Assembly: GCA_964548275.1 (NCBI GenBank)
Contig: CAZJQI010000049.1
Location: 1 to 33,209 of the forward strand
DNA length: 33,209 nt
Direction of reading: 5' to 3'
Source of the DNA: JAUVUV01 sp964548275
Lineage (GTDB): Bacteria; Gemmatimonadota; Glassbacteria; GWA2-58-10
A model generated the notes under the pieces. It was not told where the DNA came from. It saw nothing but the letters and a program-made list of their open reading frames with translations, and did no database searches. How positions within the stretch are numbered: the first letter of the stretch is position 1; the number at the start of each line of letters is the position of its first letter. The position numbers and the translations under genes were made by a program. Below are positions 14,408 through 22,982 of this stretch, piece by piece.

Positions 14408-15619
14408 TTACACATCCCTAAAGTCTATCTTGTGGAGAACGAGAAAAGGCAGCAGGCCGCACAGGCTGGAAATGATAAACAGATTGGTTATCCCCATCGT
14501 TTCCATCACATACGCGCCGATCAAAAAGCTGGAATTGTACATCAGGTTCTTGATCGAGATAGCGAAAGCGAATGCGAATGTTTCTATTCCTTTTATTTTG
14601 CACATGGCTACAGCCACAGTGAGCAGAGCGATACCGCTATAAGCATTGAAAAACCCGGCCCAGAAATAAATCAGTGCGCCGTTCCAGCGGGCCATCCCCA
14701 GGCATGAGATCTCCGCCAGGCACCAGCCAAAGAGCGAGATAACTAACAGGGTTTTAACCGAGAGTTTGAGCCTGAGAAGCGGGAAAGTAAGTATCCCGGC
14801 TACAATCCCGGCGTATGACCAGAAATATATTCCGCCCAGGAAATCCACTCCGAAACGATCCGCTATGATCGGCTCGAAATAGGTCGCGGTGTCCGCTCCG
14901 AGGGTATAAAGAAAAAGCAGCAACAGGAGGAAACCGAAACCGGGATGGGCAAGCTGGCCGAACTTTTCTTTCATCGTGAGCTTTTCTTCTCCCTGCCCTG
15001 CTGACTCCTCTTTCTCCCGTTCTGATAAATCTCCCCGCCCGTTCTGTTCATGATAAATCATCACAGGGATCAGAACCAGCAGGGAAATTACTGAAAACAG
15101 GTAGTAAATCTGAATATAAGCCACAGCGTTATCGCCGGCGCCAATCCAGTTTCCAGCCAAGGGGTAGCAAATCATCGCCCCGCCGAAACGGCAGCCGTAA
15201 ACCAGGCTCTGAATAAAACTTCTGTTTTTGGCGTTGCTGGCGATTACTATCATTCCGTCGATCAGCACGTCCAGACAGGCGATGGCAATTACCTTGAGGC
15301 TCACGCCTAGTGTCATCATTGCCGCTGTCTCGGCATCAGCGATCACCAGCCAGCCCGCGGTTGAACAAACGAGGCCGAATATCATGACCCAGCGCCTGTT
15401 GAACCTGGTCCAGAAATCGGCGATAAAACCGATCAGGGGTTTGAGGAAAACAAACCAGAGGCCGCCCAGGAAAAGAATCTGGCCTATCTGGATCGGCTGG
15501 AAAGAGAGAATATTTCTCAGGTAAACATTGAGGAAAGAGACTTCGGTGACACCTTGAAGAAGGTATATGGAGGCGAAAAGAATATACAGTCGTACCATGG
15601 GCAATAAAAGCCTGCTCAA
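14408..15619 (-). CDS. MFS-type membrane transporter at the end of the lpx operon
   Basis: This 403-residue protein has about 12 hydrophobic segments, with a charged cytoplasmic loop at roughly residues 205-235 (GRGDLSEREKEESAGQGEEK) between the two six-helix halves. The fold fits the major facilitator superfamily; motifs such as GFIADFWTRFNRRW resemble the A-type loop between helices 2 and 3. The substrate is unknown. The TTG start at 15619 overlaps the stop of lpxA (TTGA), so the two are translationally coupled; an internal ATG at 15598 is an alternative. In many bacteria lpxB follows lpxA, so this placement hints at a link to lipid A or envelope traffic. Its end is 2 bases from the end of metF. 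Confidence 0.8.
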   Translation of the reverse strand: MSRLLLPMVRLYILFASIYLLQGVTEVSFLNVYLRNILSFQPIQIGQILFLGGLWFVFLKPLIGFIADFWTRFNRRWVMIFGLVCSTAGWLVIADAETAAMMTLGVSLKVIAIACLDVLIDGMIVIASNAKNRSFIQSLVYGCRFGGAMICYPLAGNWIGAGDNAVAYIQIYYLFSVISLLVLIPVMIYHEQNGRGDLSEREKEESAGQGEEKLTMKEKFGQLAHPGFGFLLLLLFLYTLGADTATYFEPIIADRFGVDFLGGIYFWSYAGIVAGILTFPLLRLKLSVKTLLVISLFGWCLAEISCLGMARWNGALIYFWAGFFNAYSGIALLTVAVAMCKIKGIETFAFAFAISIKNLMYNSSFLIGAYVMETMGITNLFIISSLCGLLPFLVLHKIDFRDV

Positions 15620-16386
15620 ATGATTACACCGCGTTCGCTGCGCGCGATAAAATCGCAGAAATGTTTGATTTCCGGCAGTTGCTTGAGCTCGGCGCGGGCG
15701 TGCTCCAGGGCCTGTGAAATGTTGTACTGGCTGCGGAAGAAAATTTTGTAGGCCCTTTTGAGCTCCTGGCGGACTTCCTCGGAAAAACCCTTTCGCTGAA
15801 GGCCCACGGTGTTAAGGCCGTTAAGCATGATCGGGTTGCCCACCGCCATCACGAAAGGCGGCACATCCTTGGGTACCCGGCTTCCCCCGCCGATAAAGCT
15901 GTACCTCCCTACCTGAACGAACTGGTGGATGGCGGTAATCCCGCTGATCGTGGCGTGGTCCTCGATAGTGACATGCCCTGCCATATTTACTACATTGGAA
16001 AGGATCACGTTGTTGCCCACCACGCAGTCATGGGCCACATGGGTGTAAGCCATCAGGAAGCAATCATCACCCACTTTGGTTGTGCCGCCCTCAGTTGTGG
16101 CGCGGTTGAGCGTGGCAAACTCGCGGATCATCGTCCTGTCGCCGATCTCCAGGTATGTGGCCCGGCCGGTATACTTGAGATCCTGGCTGTCCGTGCCCAA
16201 AGAGGCGCCTTTCCAGATTTTACAGTCGTAACCGATTGTGGTGTTTTTATGGATATAAACGTGGGGAGCGATTTGGCTACCAGAGCGGATTTTAACTTTG
16301 GGACCAATTACGGTATAGGGGCCAATTTCTACATCCTCATCGATTTCCGCGGATCTATCGATAATCGCACTAGGGTGGATTGCCAA
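15616..16386 (-). CDS. lpxA: UDP-N-acetylglucosamine acyltransferase
   Basis: This 256-residue protein is a left-handed beta-helix enzyme catalysing the first acylation of lipid A synthesis. It starts IHPSAIID and shows many hexapeptide repeats, the catalytic histidine in AYTHVAHDCVVGN (H119), and a C-terminal helical part (GFSEEVRQELKRAYKIFF). I chose TTG at 16386, giving MAIHPSAIID, because AGAGG lies 9 bases upstream. A TTG three codons earlier (16395) is the alternative. It lies 116 bases after lpxC-fabZ and overlaps the following transporter gene by 4 bases. Confidence 0.95.
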   Translation of the reverse strand: MAIHPSAIIDRSAEIDEDVEIGPYTVIGPKVKIRSGSQIAPHVYIHKNTTIGYDCKIWKGASLGTDSQDLKYTGRATYLEIGDRTMIREFATLNRATTEGGTTKVGDDCFLMAYTHVAHDCVVGNNVILSNVVNMAGHVTIEDHATISGITAIHQFVQVGRYSFIGGGSRVPKDVPPFVMAVGNPIMLNGLNTVGLQRKGFSEEVRQELKRAYKIFFRSQYNISQALEHARAELKQLPEIKHFCDFIARSERGVII

Positions 16387-16502
16387 TTTGAACAACCTCT
16401 TTATCCGGGAGGCAGACAGTGCTTTTCAATCCATACGCTAAACAAACAGATCCCGGATTTTCATATACTTAATGTTTTCAAAAGGTAAGATTCCCGGCTG
16501 CT

Positions 16503-17864
16503 TTAAACGCCTTGTTTCGGCAGGCGGTCTCTGTCTACAATCATCGCAGTCATTTCGGCTTCAGCCACAAGATTTTCACCGACATAACTGCGGCCTTTTA
16601 TTTTACAGATATTGTGCCTGAACTTGATCATTTCCAGTACCATCCGGAGCTGGTCTCCAGGAAAAACCGGCTTGCGGAACTTTATTTTGTTCAGGCTCAT
16701 GAAATACACCACTTTGTTTTCGGTCTCAGGTACGCTGTTCATCAACAGCAGGCCCCCGGTTTGGCCCATTGCCTCAACGATCAGCACCCCTGGCATTATC
16801 GGGTGGCCGGGGAAATGACCCTGGAAGAAGTGTTCGTTTATGGAAACGTTCTTGATCCCCACCACTCTTTTTTCCGCCTCGAACTCGATGATCCGGTCAA
16901 CCATAAGGAATGGGTAACGGTGAGGCATCTTGTCCATTATCTGATTTACACCCATCACCATTTGCCGCGGTGTAACTACCGGGATCGCCTCCCTTCGCCT
17001 GGTGGGGATTCCCGGCCCGACAAGGCCTCCCCGGTTCTCCAGGTGCTTGCGTATCTTGCGCACCAGGTTGATATTCGACGGGTGGCCGCTTTTGAACGAA
17101 ATGATGTGCGCTCTCATCGGCATGCCAAGCAGCTGTATGTCGCCTAGCAAGTCAAGTATCTTGTGGCGCACCGGTTCCTTGTTCGAACGCAGGGGACCGG
17201 AATTGAGGATCTTGCCTTCACCGAAAACAACAGCGTTCTCAAGGCTGCCGCCTTTTATCAACCCGGACTTTTTCAAGTCCTCCACCTCGTCTAGAAAGGC
17301 GAATGTCCGCGCCTCAGCGATCAGCTTGCGGAAATTTTCCGCGTTGATGTCAATAGACTCGAACTGACAGCCGACCAGTGGGTTCTGATACTCGATGTGG
17401 AAACTGATCTTCAGATTGTCGTTGGGAAGAACCAGGAAATGAACCCCATTCTCCTCGTAGGAAAGGGGTTCGGTCAGGACAGCCTCTTCTCTTTCAGCGT
17501 TTTGTTCCTTGATACCGGCTTCCTCGATCGCCTTGACAAAGAAATTCGAACTCCCGTCGCAGGCCGGTATCTCATCACCTTCCATTTCAATGATTACATT
17601 ATCGATCCCTGTTCCGGCAAGCGCTGCCAGAAGGTGCTCCACGGTATGAATCCTGACTCCATCCTTGCCAATAGTCGTTCCCCGTATGACACTATCCACA
17701 TAGTCCACGATTGCCGGAATACGGGGGCGCGACTCGATATCGACTCGCTCGAAGATAACGCCGGTATTCTCTGGAGCCGGTTTAAACGTTATTTTTGAAG
17801 TTTCCCCGGTGTGAAGGCCGATCCCCGAACACGACACGGGCCGGGTAATGGTTCTTTGCTTCAT
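16503..17864 (-). CDS. lpxC-fabZ: Bifunctional LpxC deacetylase / FabZ dehydratase
   Basis: This 453-residue fusion has LpxC at residues 1-300: zinc ligands H77 (HTVEHLL), H234 and D238 (RHKILDLLGD), and general-acid H261. FabZ follows at about 305-453: HRYPFLMVDR, then GHFPGHPIMPG with catalytic H350 and E364. LpxC commits UDP-acyl-GlcNAc to lipid A, and FabZ dehydrates hydroxyacyl-ACP for phospholipid synthesis, so the fusion joins two enzymes that compete for one substrate pool. This fusion is known from Bacteroidota, Chlorobiota and related FCB lineages. The ATG at 17864 is preceded by GGAGAA at a 6-base spacing; an ATG at 17897 lacks one. Confidence 0.96.
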   Translation of the reverse strand: MKQRTITRPVSCSGIGLHTGETSKITFKPAPENTGVIFERVDIESRPRIPAIVDYVDSVIRGTTIGKDGVRIHTVEHLLAALAGTGIDNVIIEMEGDEIPACDGSSNFFVKAIEEAGIKEQNAEREEAVLTEPLSYEENGVHFLVLPNDNLKISFHIEYQNPLVGCQFESIDINAENFRKLIAEARTFAFLDEVEDLKKSGLIKGGSLENAVVFGEGKILNSGPLRSNKEPVRHKILDLLGDIQLLGMPMRAHIISFKSGHPSNINLVRKIRKHLENRGGLVGPGIPTRRREAIPVVTPRQMVMGVNQIMDKMPHRYPFLMVDRIIEFEAEKRVVGIKNVSINEHFFQGHFPGHPIMPGVLIVEAMGQTGGLLLMNSVPETENKVVYFMSLNKIKFRKPVFPGDQLRMVLEMIKFRHNICKIKGRSYVGENLVAEAEMTAMIVDRDRLPKQGV

Positions 17865-18013
17865 AAGATTCTCCGAGCCTTTTCGCCGCGCTCCCATGAT
17901 CTGACAAATAATATCAAACTTTCCTCATAACAATCAGCGGCGGTTAAAAAAGCTGTACAAAGTAAGTTCAAATTCAGAAACCGAACATACCCGATCACCG
18001 CTCTCGTCCCTGA

Positions 18014-19075
18014 CTACCACGAACGGCTGGTCCGGCTATTTTTTTCTTCAAGTTTATTTACTCTGTTCAGCAGGTCTTTGATCTGCTGGATAACTTTAGG
18101 CAATCGGGAGAGCAAGGCCTGTGATCTCAGTGCCTCACCGTGCGGACGAGCGGGATAACCGGAAATTTCCATTCCTTCCGGTACTGACTTGGTTACACCG
18201 GCCTGGGCCCCGACTTTAACTCTGTCACCGATCCGCAGGTGACCGCCTATTCCGGCTTGTCCGGCCAGGACCACCGATTTGCCGATCTTGGTCGAACCCG
18301 AGATTCCAACCTGGGCGATAACGAGAGAATTATCGCCTATTTCCACATTGTGCGCCAGATGAACCAGGTTGTCGCATTTCACGCCGTTACCGATGCATGT
18401 CGGTGAAAGAGTACCGCGGTCTATCGTGCAATTTGCTCCGATCTCAACATCGTCGCCGATAATCAGGCCGCTCACCTGAGGGATTTTCTGCTGTATGCCC
18501 TTGTTGTCGCAGACAAACCCGAAACCATCGCTACCCAGCACGCACCCGCTTTGAAACAGACATCTCTTGCCGATAACAACATCATCGAGGACAATCACTC
18601 CGGGCATCACGCGGGTGTTATCGCCAATTACAACGCGCTCACCCACATATGACCTTGCCTGAAGAATCACGTCGTTGCCTATCTTGCTGCCGGTATCCAC
18701 CACCACAAGAGCACCGATATAAACCCTTTCCCCGATTTCAGCGGTAGGATCGATAACCGCTGTGGGATGGATACCCGGGGTAAAATTATTGTTCTGGGGA
18801 TAGAACAGTTCCACTGTCATTAGAAAGCTCAGGTAGGGATTCTCCACAACAAGGTAGTTCTTGTCATCCGGAATAACTCCGTTGTCCTCGCCGACAATCA
18901 CCGCGGTGGCTTTGGTTGAGGCAATCCGGTTAAGGTATCTGCGGTTTGCCACGAAAGATATATCGCCATCCTTCGCCTCTTCCAAACCGGCGACACCGGT
19001 GATAATAACGTTCGAGTCTCCCTTAACCCGGCCATTAATTTTTTTGGCAATTTCTCCTAATGTGAATTTCGGCAA
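18014..19075 (-). CDS. lpxD: UDP-3-O-acylglucosamine N-acyltransferase
   Basis: This 353-residue protein has an N-terminal uridine-binding domain (1-100), a hexapeptide-repeat beta-helix (about 100-310) with catalytic H242 in HLAHNVEIG, and a C-terminal helix (SRLPKVIQQIKDLLNRVNKLEEK). It performs the third step of lipid A assembly. The TTG start at 19075 has AGGGG 7 bases upstream. It lies 17 bases after an ompH-like gene, the usual bamA-skp-lpxD order. Confidence 0.96.
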   Translation of the reverse strand: MPKFTLGEIAKKINGRVKGDSNVIITGVAGLEEAKDGDISFVANRRYLNRIASTKATAVIVGEDNGVIPDDKNYLVVENPYLSFLMTVELFYPQNNNFTPGIHPTAVIDPTAEIGERVYIGALVVVDTGSKIGNDVILQARSYVGERVVIGDNTRVMPGVIVLDDVVIGKRCLFQSGCVLGSDGFGFVCDNKGIQQKIPQVSGLIIGDDVEIGANCTIDRGTLSPTCIGNGVKCDNLVHLAHNVEIGDNSLVIAQVGISGSTKIGKSVVLAGQAGIGGHLRIGDRVKVGAQAGVTKSVPEGMEISGYPARPHGEALRSQALLSRLPKVIQQIKDLLNRVNKLEEKNSRTSRSW

Positions 19076-19092
19076 CTTTTTACCCCTGGAAG

Positions 19093-19791
19093 TTATCGCG
19101 TTCCGGGTTGCTCGATATTGAGCGCTTCCATTACTTGTTCGGTATAATTGTAATCCTGATCAATGTAAAGCAGCACTGAAGAATCGAAAACAAAAGAAAC
19201 CCCAGCCGTTTGGCTCACATCGGAAACCGACCGGCTGATTTTTTCAAGTATCGATTGGCTCAGTTCAGCGTTTCGCCGGTTCAGGATTCCGTTTTTGCCG
19301 TATATCCTGTGATATAAGGCTACGATTTCCTTTTTCGAGTTCTCCAGTTTTCGCTCGAGCCTGTCAAGCTTTGCGAGCAGTTCCAGAGTATCCGGAGGAG
19401 CCTCGGCAGCCTGATCAGCAGCAGTCTTACTGTCGTCGGCCTTAGCTGGAGAACCGGAACTGTCTGTTTGCGCTGAGGGATTCGCTGTGGAAGCCGAGCT
19501 GCTTGACTGCGTTTCTGTTTCAGCAGCCCTGGTTTGGCCCTCTCTTGCTTTTTCGAGATCTGTTTGCAAAGCCTTTACCGAGTCCAGGCAAACTCTCAGC
19601 AATTGCCGGCGGTCAGTAAAACGCTGTTCCCAGAGAGCAGTCTCCTGGTCAAGGATTTTCTGAACCTCTGCCCGAGCCGGGAGTTTCTCTAGAATCGTCC
19701 TATCGTCGACAAAGCCTAATTTCAACTCCTGCGCCCGGGCGGAAACTGAAATTAATAATATAAATGTTAAAAATACTAAACTTTTATTCAT
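19093..19791 (-). CDS. OmpH/Skp-family periplasmic protein with low-complexity insert
   Basis: This 232-residue protein has a signal peptide (1-20, ending SARA), an LKLGFVDDRTILEKLPAR start typical of OmpH/Skp, a coiled coil, and a C-terminal strand region (VSFVFDSSVLLYIDQDYNYTEQVMEALN). Skp-family proteins hold unfolded outer-membrane proteins. Residues about 87-134 are rich in Ser, Ala, Thr, Gln and Asp with almost no hydrophobics, so they form a disordered insert within the coiled-coil arms. The gene follows another ompH-like gene by 24 bases and precedes lpxD by 17. Confidence 0.88.
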   Translation of the reverse strand: MNKSLVFLTFILLISVSARAQELKLGFVDDRTILEKLPARAEVQKILDQETALWEQRFTDRRQLLRVCLDSVKALQTDLEKAREGQTRAAETETQSSSSASTANPSAQTDSSGSPAKADDSKTAADQAAEAPPDTLELLAKLDRLERKLENSKKEIVALYHRIYGKNGILNRRNAELSQSILEKISRSVSDVSQTAGVSFVFDSSVLLYIDQDYNYTEQVMEALNIEQPGTR

Positions 19792-19815
19792 AAGGAAAGT
19801 ATTTTTTACAGTAAA

Positions 19816-20373
19816 TTACCTTCTTGGTCCGCCAGAGCTTCTGGAACCGGACGGGGATACCTCCACCCCGGCCTTGAGGATTTTCAGCACTTCCTCGGTC
19901 AGATCGAACTCCTGTTTGGCAAAGAGCAGGCCCTGAGCGTTGAAAACCATCGAATAACCCTCGCGCTCACCCAGAATCTCGATCGCCCGGTTTATCTTAT
20001 CATAGGCTGGGTTAAGAAGTTCCAGCCTGCGCTGTTCGGCCTTTCCACCCTGTGCAAAAACATCCTGGTAAAACTTGACAGCCTCCTGGCGTTTTTCCAG
20101 GATTTTTTCCTGTTCCTCCTGTTTCCTTTCCGGGCTGTAGAGCATCGCCCTCTGCTCAAATTCCTGCATCATGGATTGAATTTCCGACTCGTATTCGCTC
20201 AACTGCATCTGCCAGCTTTCCAGCTCTTTCTCGAAAGTTTTAAGCGCATCCTCCCACTCAGGGAAATCCTGCATCACGCGTTCAACCTGCACAAACCCGA
20301 TTTTGACCTGCTGCGCTGCCAGAGTCGATGCAAAACCAAGTGCAGCCGACATTAGAATAATCAAGATCCTCAA
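19816..20373 (-). CDS. OmpH/Skp-family periplasmic chaperone
   Basis: This 185-residue protein has a signal peptide (1-20, ending STLAA), then QQVKIGFVQVERVMQDFPEW, a long coiled coil rich in Glu and Gln, and YSMVFNAQGLLFAKQEFDLTEEVLKIL near the end, which is the Skp/OmpH pattern. It likely escorts beta-barrel proteins to BamA, encoded upstream. The start is TTG at 20373 with an excellent ribosome-binding site (AAGGAGGT, 6-base spacing). The tail is Ser/Gly/Arg-rich. Confidence 0.93.
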   Translation of the reverse strand: MRILIILMSAALGFASTLAAQQVKIGFVQVERVMQDFPEWEDALKTFEKELESWQMQLSEYESEIQSMMQEFEQRAMLYSPERKQEEQEKILEKRQEAVKFYQDVFAQGGKAEQRRLELLNPAYDKINRAIEILGEREGYSMVFNAQGLLFAKQEFDLTEEVLKILKAGVEVSPSGSRSSGGPRR

Positions 20374-20476
20374 AGTGGTACCTCCTTCAATTGAAGTTTG
20401 CTATCGTGTTTTGTATCAGCCTGATCCAAATCAGCTATAATTTGTTCAAACGAGTTTAAATATTCAATCTTTTTGA

Positions 20477-22837
20477 TCAATAAAACCTGCCAAAGCGGAA
20501 ATGTGGCACCCACTTGCCTTTGGTCTTCCGTCCCATGTGGTCGGTCTGGTCGAAACCATAGCCAATTTCCAGGCCCAGCGGCCCCATCGGGGTTTCGAGC
20601 CTCACTCCGAAGCCCACGCTGCGGTGAAGTTTGCTGAGGTTCACATCTCTCAGGTCATCCCAGACATTTCCGGCCTCGGCGAAAAGGACTCCATACACCT
20701 GATCTGTAAACTTTATTTCCTCCTCCGCAGTGACTATAAAAAACGTTTTACCCCGTTTGTAGTATACGCCGTCAACACCTATGGTACGGTCATCGTAGCC
20801 TCGCAGATGAATATCAGTATCCCTGCCGTAGCCGGTGCCGCCAAGGATGTACATCTCGCGCCAGTCGAGCAGCGGGCTCCTGGAGCCGCCGAAACTGCTC
20901 ACCATGCCTCCCCTGGCTTTCAGCCCCAGCACCAGATTGGGCAGCACGGTGGGATTGTACCAGCTGGATTCGAACTCGTATTTCTGAAACCCGATATTTC
21001 CACCGAAAGGCCCGCCACTGTATTCCGCAGTGAGCGAATTTATCGTACCGCTCTGTGGATGCTGAAGGTTGAACCGGGTATCGCGGGAAATTGTAAAGGT
21101 AATTTTGCTCGAGGTCTGCGGATAGTCTTTGATATTGGCTCCAGTGTAGAGTCGAACAAGCGAGCTGTCGCCCCTGATATCGATCGACTGAAGCGAATAG
21201 CCCACATAAAACCTGGTATAAGCGATCCGGGGTACAGGAAAACCGAAGCGGGTGTAAAAGCCCTTGTAACGGTCCTCGAAAGGATCATTACGCAGGCGGC
21301 GGCGCATGTTGAATATCCCGATACTCATTGATACCGGAGTTCCAATGAAGTAGGGATCACTGTAACTTAAATCGATATTGTTCATCCGGGTGCCGAACTC
21401 AAGGCGCAACTGAACGGATTTGCCCCTGCCGAAAAGGTTGGACTGGATGAGATCGAGAAACCCGGTCATGCCGTAGCCGCCGCCGAAACCCGCGCCGAAA
21501 TTTGCGCTTCCTGTTTGCTTTTCCTTGACCTTGAATATCAAGTCCACCTCACTTCCCTCTGCCACAGGTCGAGGCTCGATACCGATATCCTGCTCGAAAA
21601 ATCCCGAGTTGACCAGGCTCTGGTAGCTCATCTTGACCAGCGGCTGGCGGTAGAGGTCGCCGGGGTAAAGGTTGATCCTGCGGCGAATGACATCCTCGAA
21701 AGTTTTTTCGTTGCCCTGGATGATGATTTTCCGCACGGTTGCGGGCTCGCCCTCCTGGATGAGGAGGTTGATATTGATCAGGCTGTCCTCGAACTCCTGC
21801 ATCGGCTGGGGCTGAGCGTAGATATAGCCTTCATCCCCGTAAAGCTCATTTATTTTCTGCATGCTCTCTTCGAGCTTTTCCTGGTTGAAAACCGTATTTT
21901 CCTCCAGAGTGAACACTCCGAGCACCACATCGTCCGGGAAGTGAGAGTTTCCGGTGACCGAGATATTGCCTACATAGAACCTGCTGCCCTCATCCACTGC
22001 GATTCGGATTTTCACGTCACGGCTGTTCTCCTTGAACTCGATATTATGATTGAGGACCTGAAAATTCACGAACCCGTTTTTGTAGTAAAATTCTGGGAGT
22101 TTCTCGGTGAGATCCTTCTGGAATTTTTCCTCGTCATAACCGCCCCGGCGCCAGAACTTGAGATAGCTTTTCTTTTTCGTGGACAGCACACCGCAAAGTT
22201 TCCCGTCGTCGAAAAACTCATTTCCTTCGAACTCGACCTTTCTGATCCGGATCTTGTTGCCCTCGTCGATCTGCAGAGTAATCTCTGTGCGTCCGGGTAT
22301 CCCGGCATCCTTCACAATGGGTGTGATCTGCGTGTTATAAAAACCCTCTTTGCGGTAGAGCTCGACTATCTTGTTAATCGATTCCTGTACTCTGGAGGGG
22401 GAAAACAGGCCGCCGACACGAAGGATGATTTTCTCTTTGATCTCTTGTTCCTTGAGTTTCTTATTGCCCTGGATGGTCAGCTTGGAGATAATGGGGCTTT
22501 CTTCGATCCGAATAATGATTTTCAAGCCTCCGGGAACCTCTTCGGCAAGGATATCGATATCCGAATAGAGGCCGGTTTCCCAGAGATTTTTGATTGCTCT
22601 CTGAATCAGAAAGATCGAATAGTCATCTCCGACATTGATCTGGGCGGCCGAGAGGACCCTCCTGGTGGCAACCCGGGTGTTACCCTCGACCACAACGTCA
22701 ACTACTTTCTGCCCATCTTGCTGCGCGGCCAGCCGAGATGGTGAGCCAGGCCCTTGAAGTGTGAAAAAGAGAGAGAAAGTGATAAGAAACAATCTCAAGG
22801 GCTTTCTGAACGATAATCTGCCGGGAATAACTGGCAA
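20477..22837 (-). CDS. bamA: Outer-membrane assembly factor BamA
   Basis: This 786-residue Omp85-family protein has a long signal region (about 1-38, ending RLAAQQ), five POTRA-like repeats (about 42-395) with recurrent VxGNxxF patterns, and a beta-barrel (about 430-786). The conserved loop-6 motif appears as LRGY (678-681). It ends in an aromatic residue (GRFY), as barrels do. It folds and inserts outer-membrane proteins and is essential in diderms. The TTG start at 22837 has AAAGGAG upstream with a rather long spacing (about 11). Preceding bases 22838-22982 contain a GC-rich inverted repeat (22877-22885 with 22911-22919) with no T-tract. Confidence 0.96.
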   Translation of the reverse strand: MPVIPGRLSFRKPLRLFLITFSLFFTLQGPGSPSRLAAQQDGQKVVDVVVEGNTRVATRRVLSAAQINVGDDYSIFLIQRAIKNLWETGLYSDIDILAEEVPGGLKIIIRIEESPIISKLTIQGNKKLKEQEIKEKIILRVGGLFSPSRVQESINKIVELYRKEGFYNTQITPIVKDAGIPGRTEITLQIDEGNKIRIRKVEFEGNEFFDDGKLCGVLSTKKKSYLKFWRRGGYDEEKFQKDLTEKLPEFYYKNGFVNFQVLNHNIEFKENSRDVKIRIAVDEGSRFYVGNISVTGNSHFPDDVVLGVFTLEENTVFNQEKLEESMQKINELYGDEGYIYAQPQPMQEFEDSLININLLIQEGEPATVRKIIIQGNEKTFEDVIRRRINLYPGDLYRQPLVKMSYQSLVNSGFFEQDIGIEPRPVAEGSEVDLIFKVKEKQTGSANFGAGFGGGYGMTGFLDLIQSNLFGRGKSVQLRLEFGTRMNNIDLSYSDPYFIGTPVSMSIGIFNMRRRLRNDPFEDRYKGFYTRFGFPVPRIAYTRFYVGYSLQSIDIRGDSSLVRLYTGANIKDYPQTSSKITFTISRDTRFNLQHPQSGTINSLTAEYSGGPFGGNIGFQKYEFESSWYNPTVLPNLVLGLKARGGMVSSFGGSRSPLLDWREMYILGGTGYGRDTDIHLRGYDDRTIGVDGVYYKRGKTFFIVTAEEEIKFTDQVYGVLFAEAGNVWDDLRDVNLSKLHRSVGFGVRLETPMGPLGLEIGYGFDQTDHMGRKTKGKWVPHFRFGRFY

Positions 22838-22982
22838 TCTTCTTTTAACTCCTTTGAGCGGCCTATTTTACCAGACGGCCCCGATGCTCTTCACTATTAA
22901 GAAACCGAACATCAGGGCCAGAATTCATTCCAGGTAATTACTGCTACTTTCCGCAACCGGAAGCAGATGAAATTTCGACAAT

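Noticed and set aside
21515..22744. Plus-strand 409-codon frame opposite bamA
   Set aside because: It is a shadow of the POTRA region of bamA with no recognisable domain or ribosome-binding site.
22877..22919. Terminator between clpC and bamA
   Set aside because: A 9-bp inverted repeat is present, but no T-tract follows and the loop is long.
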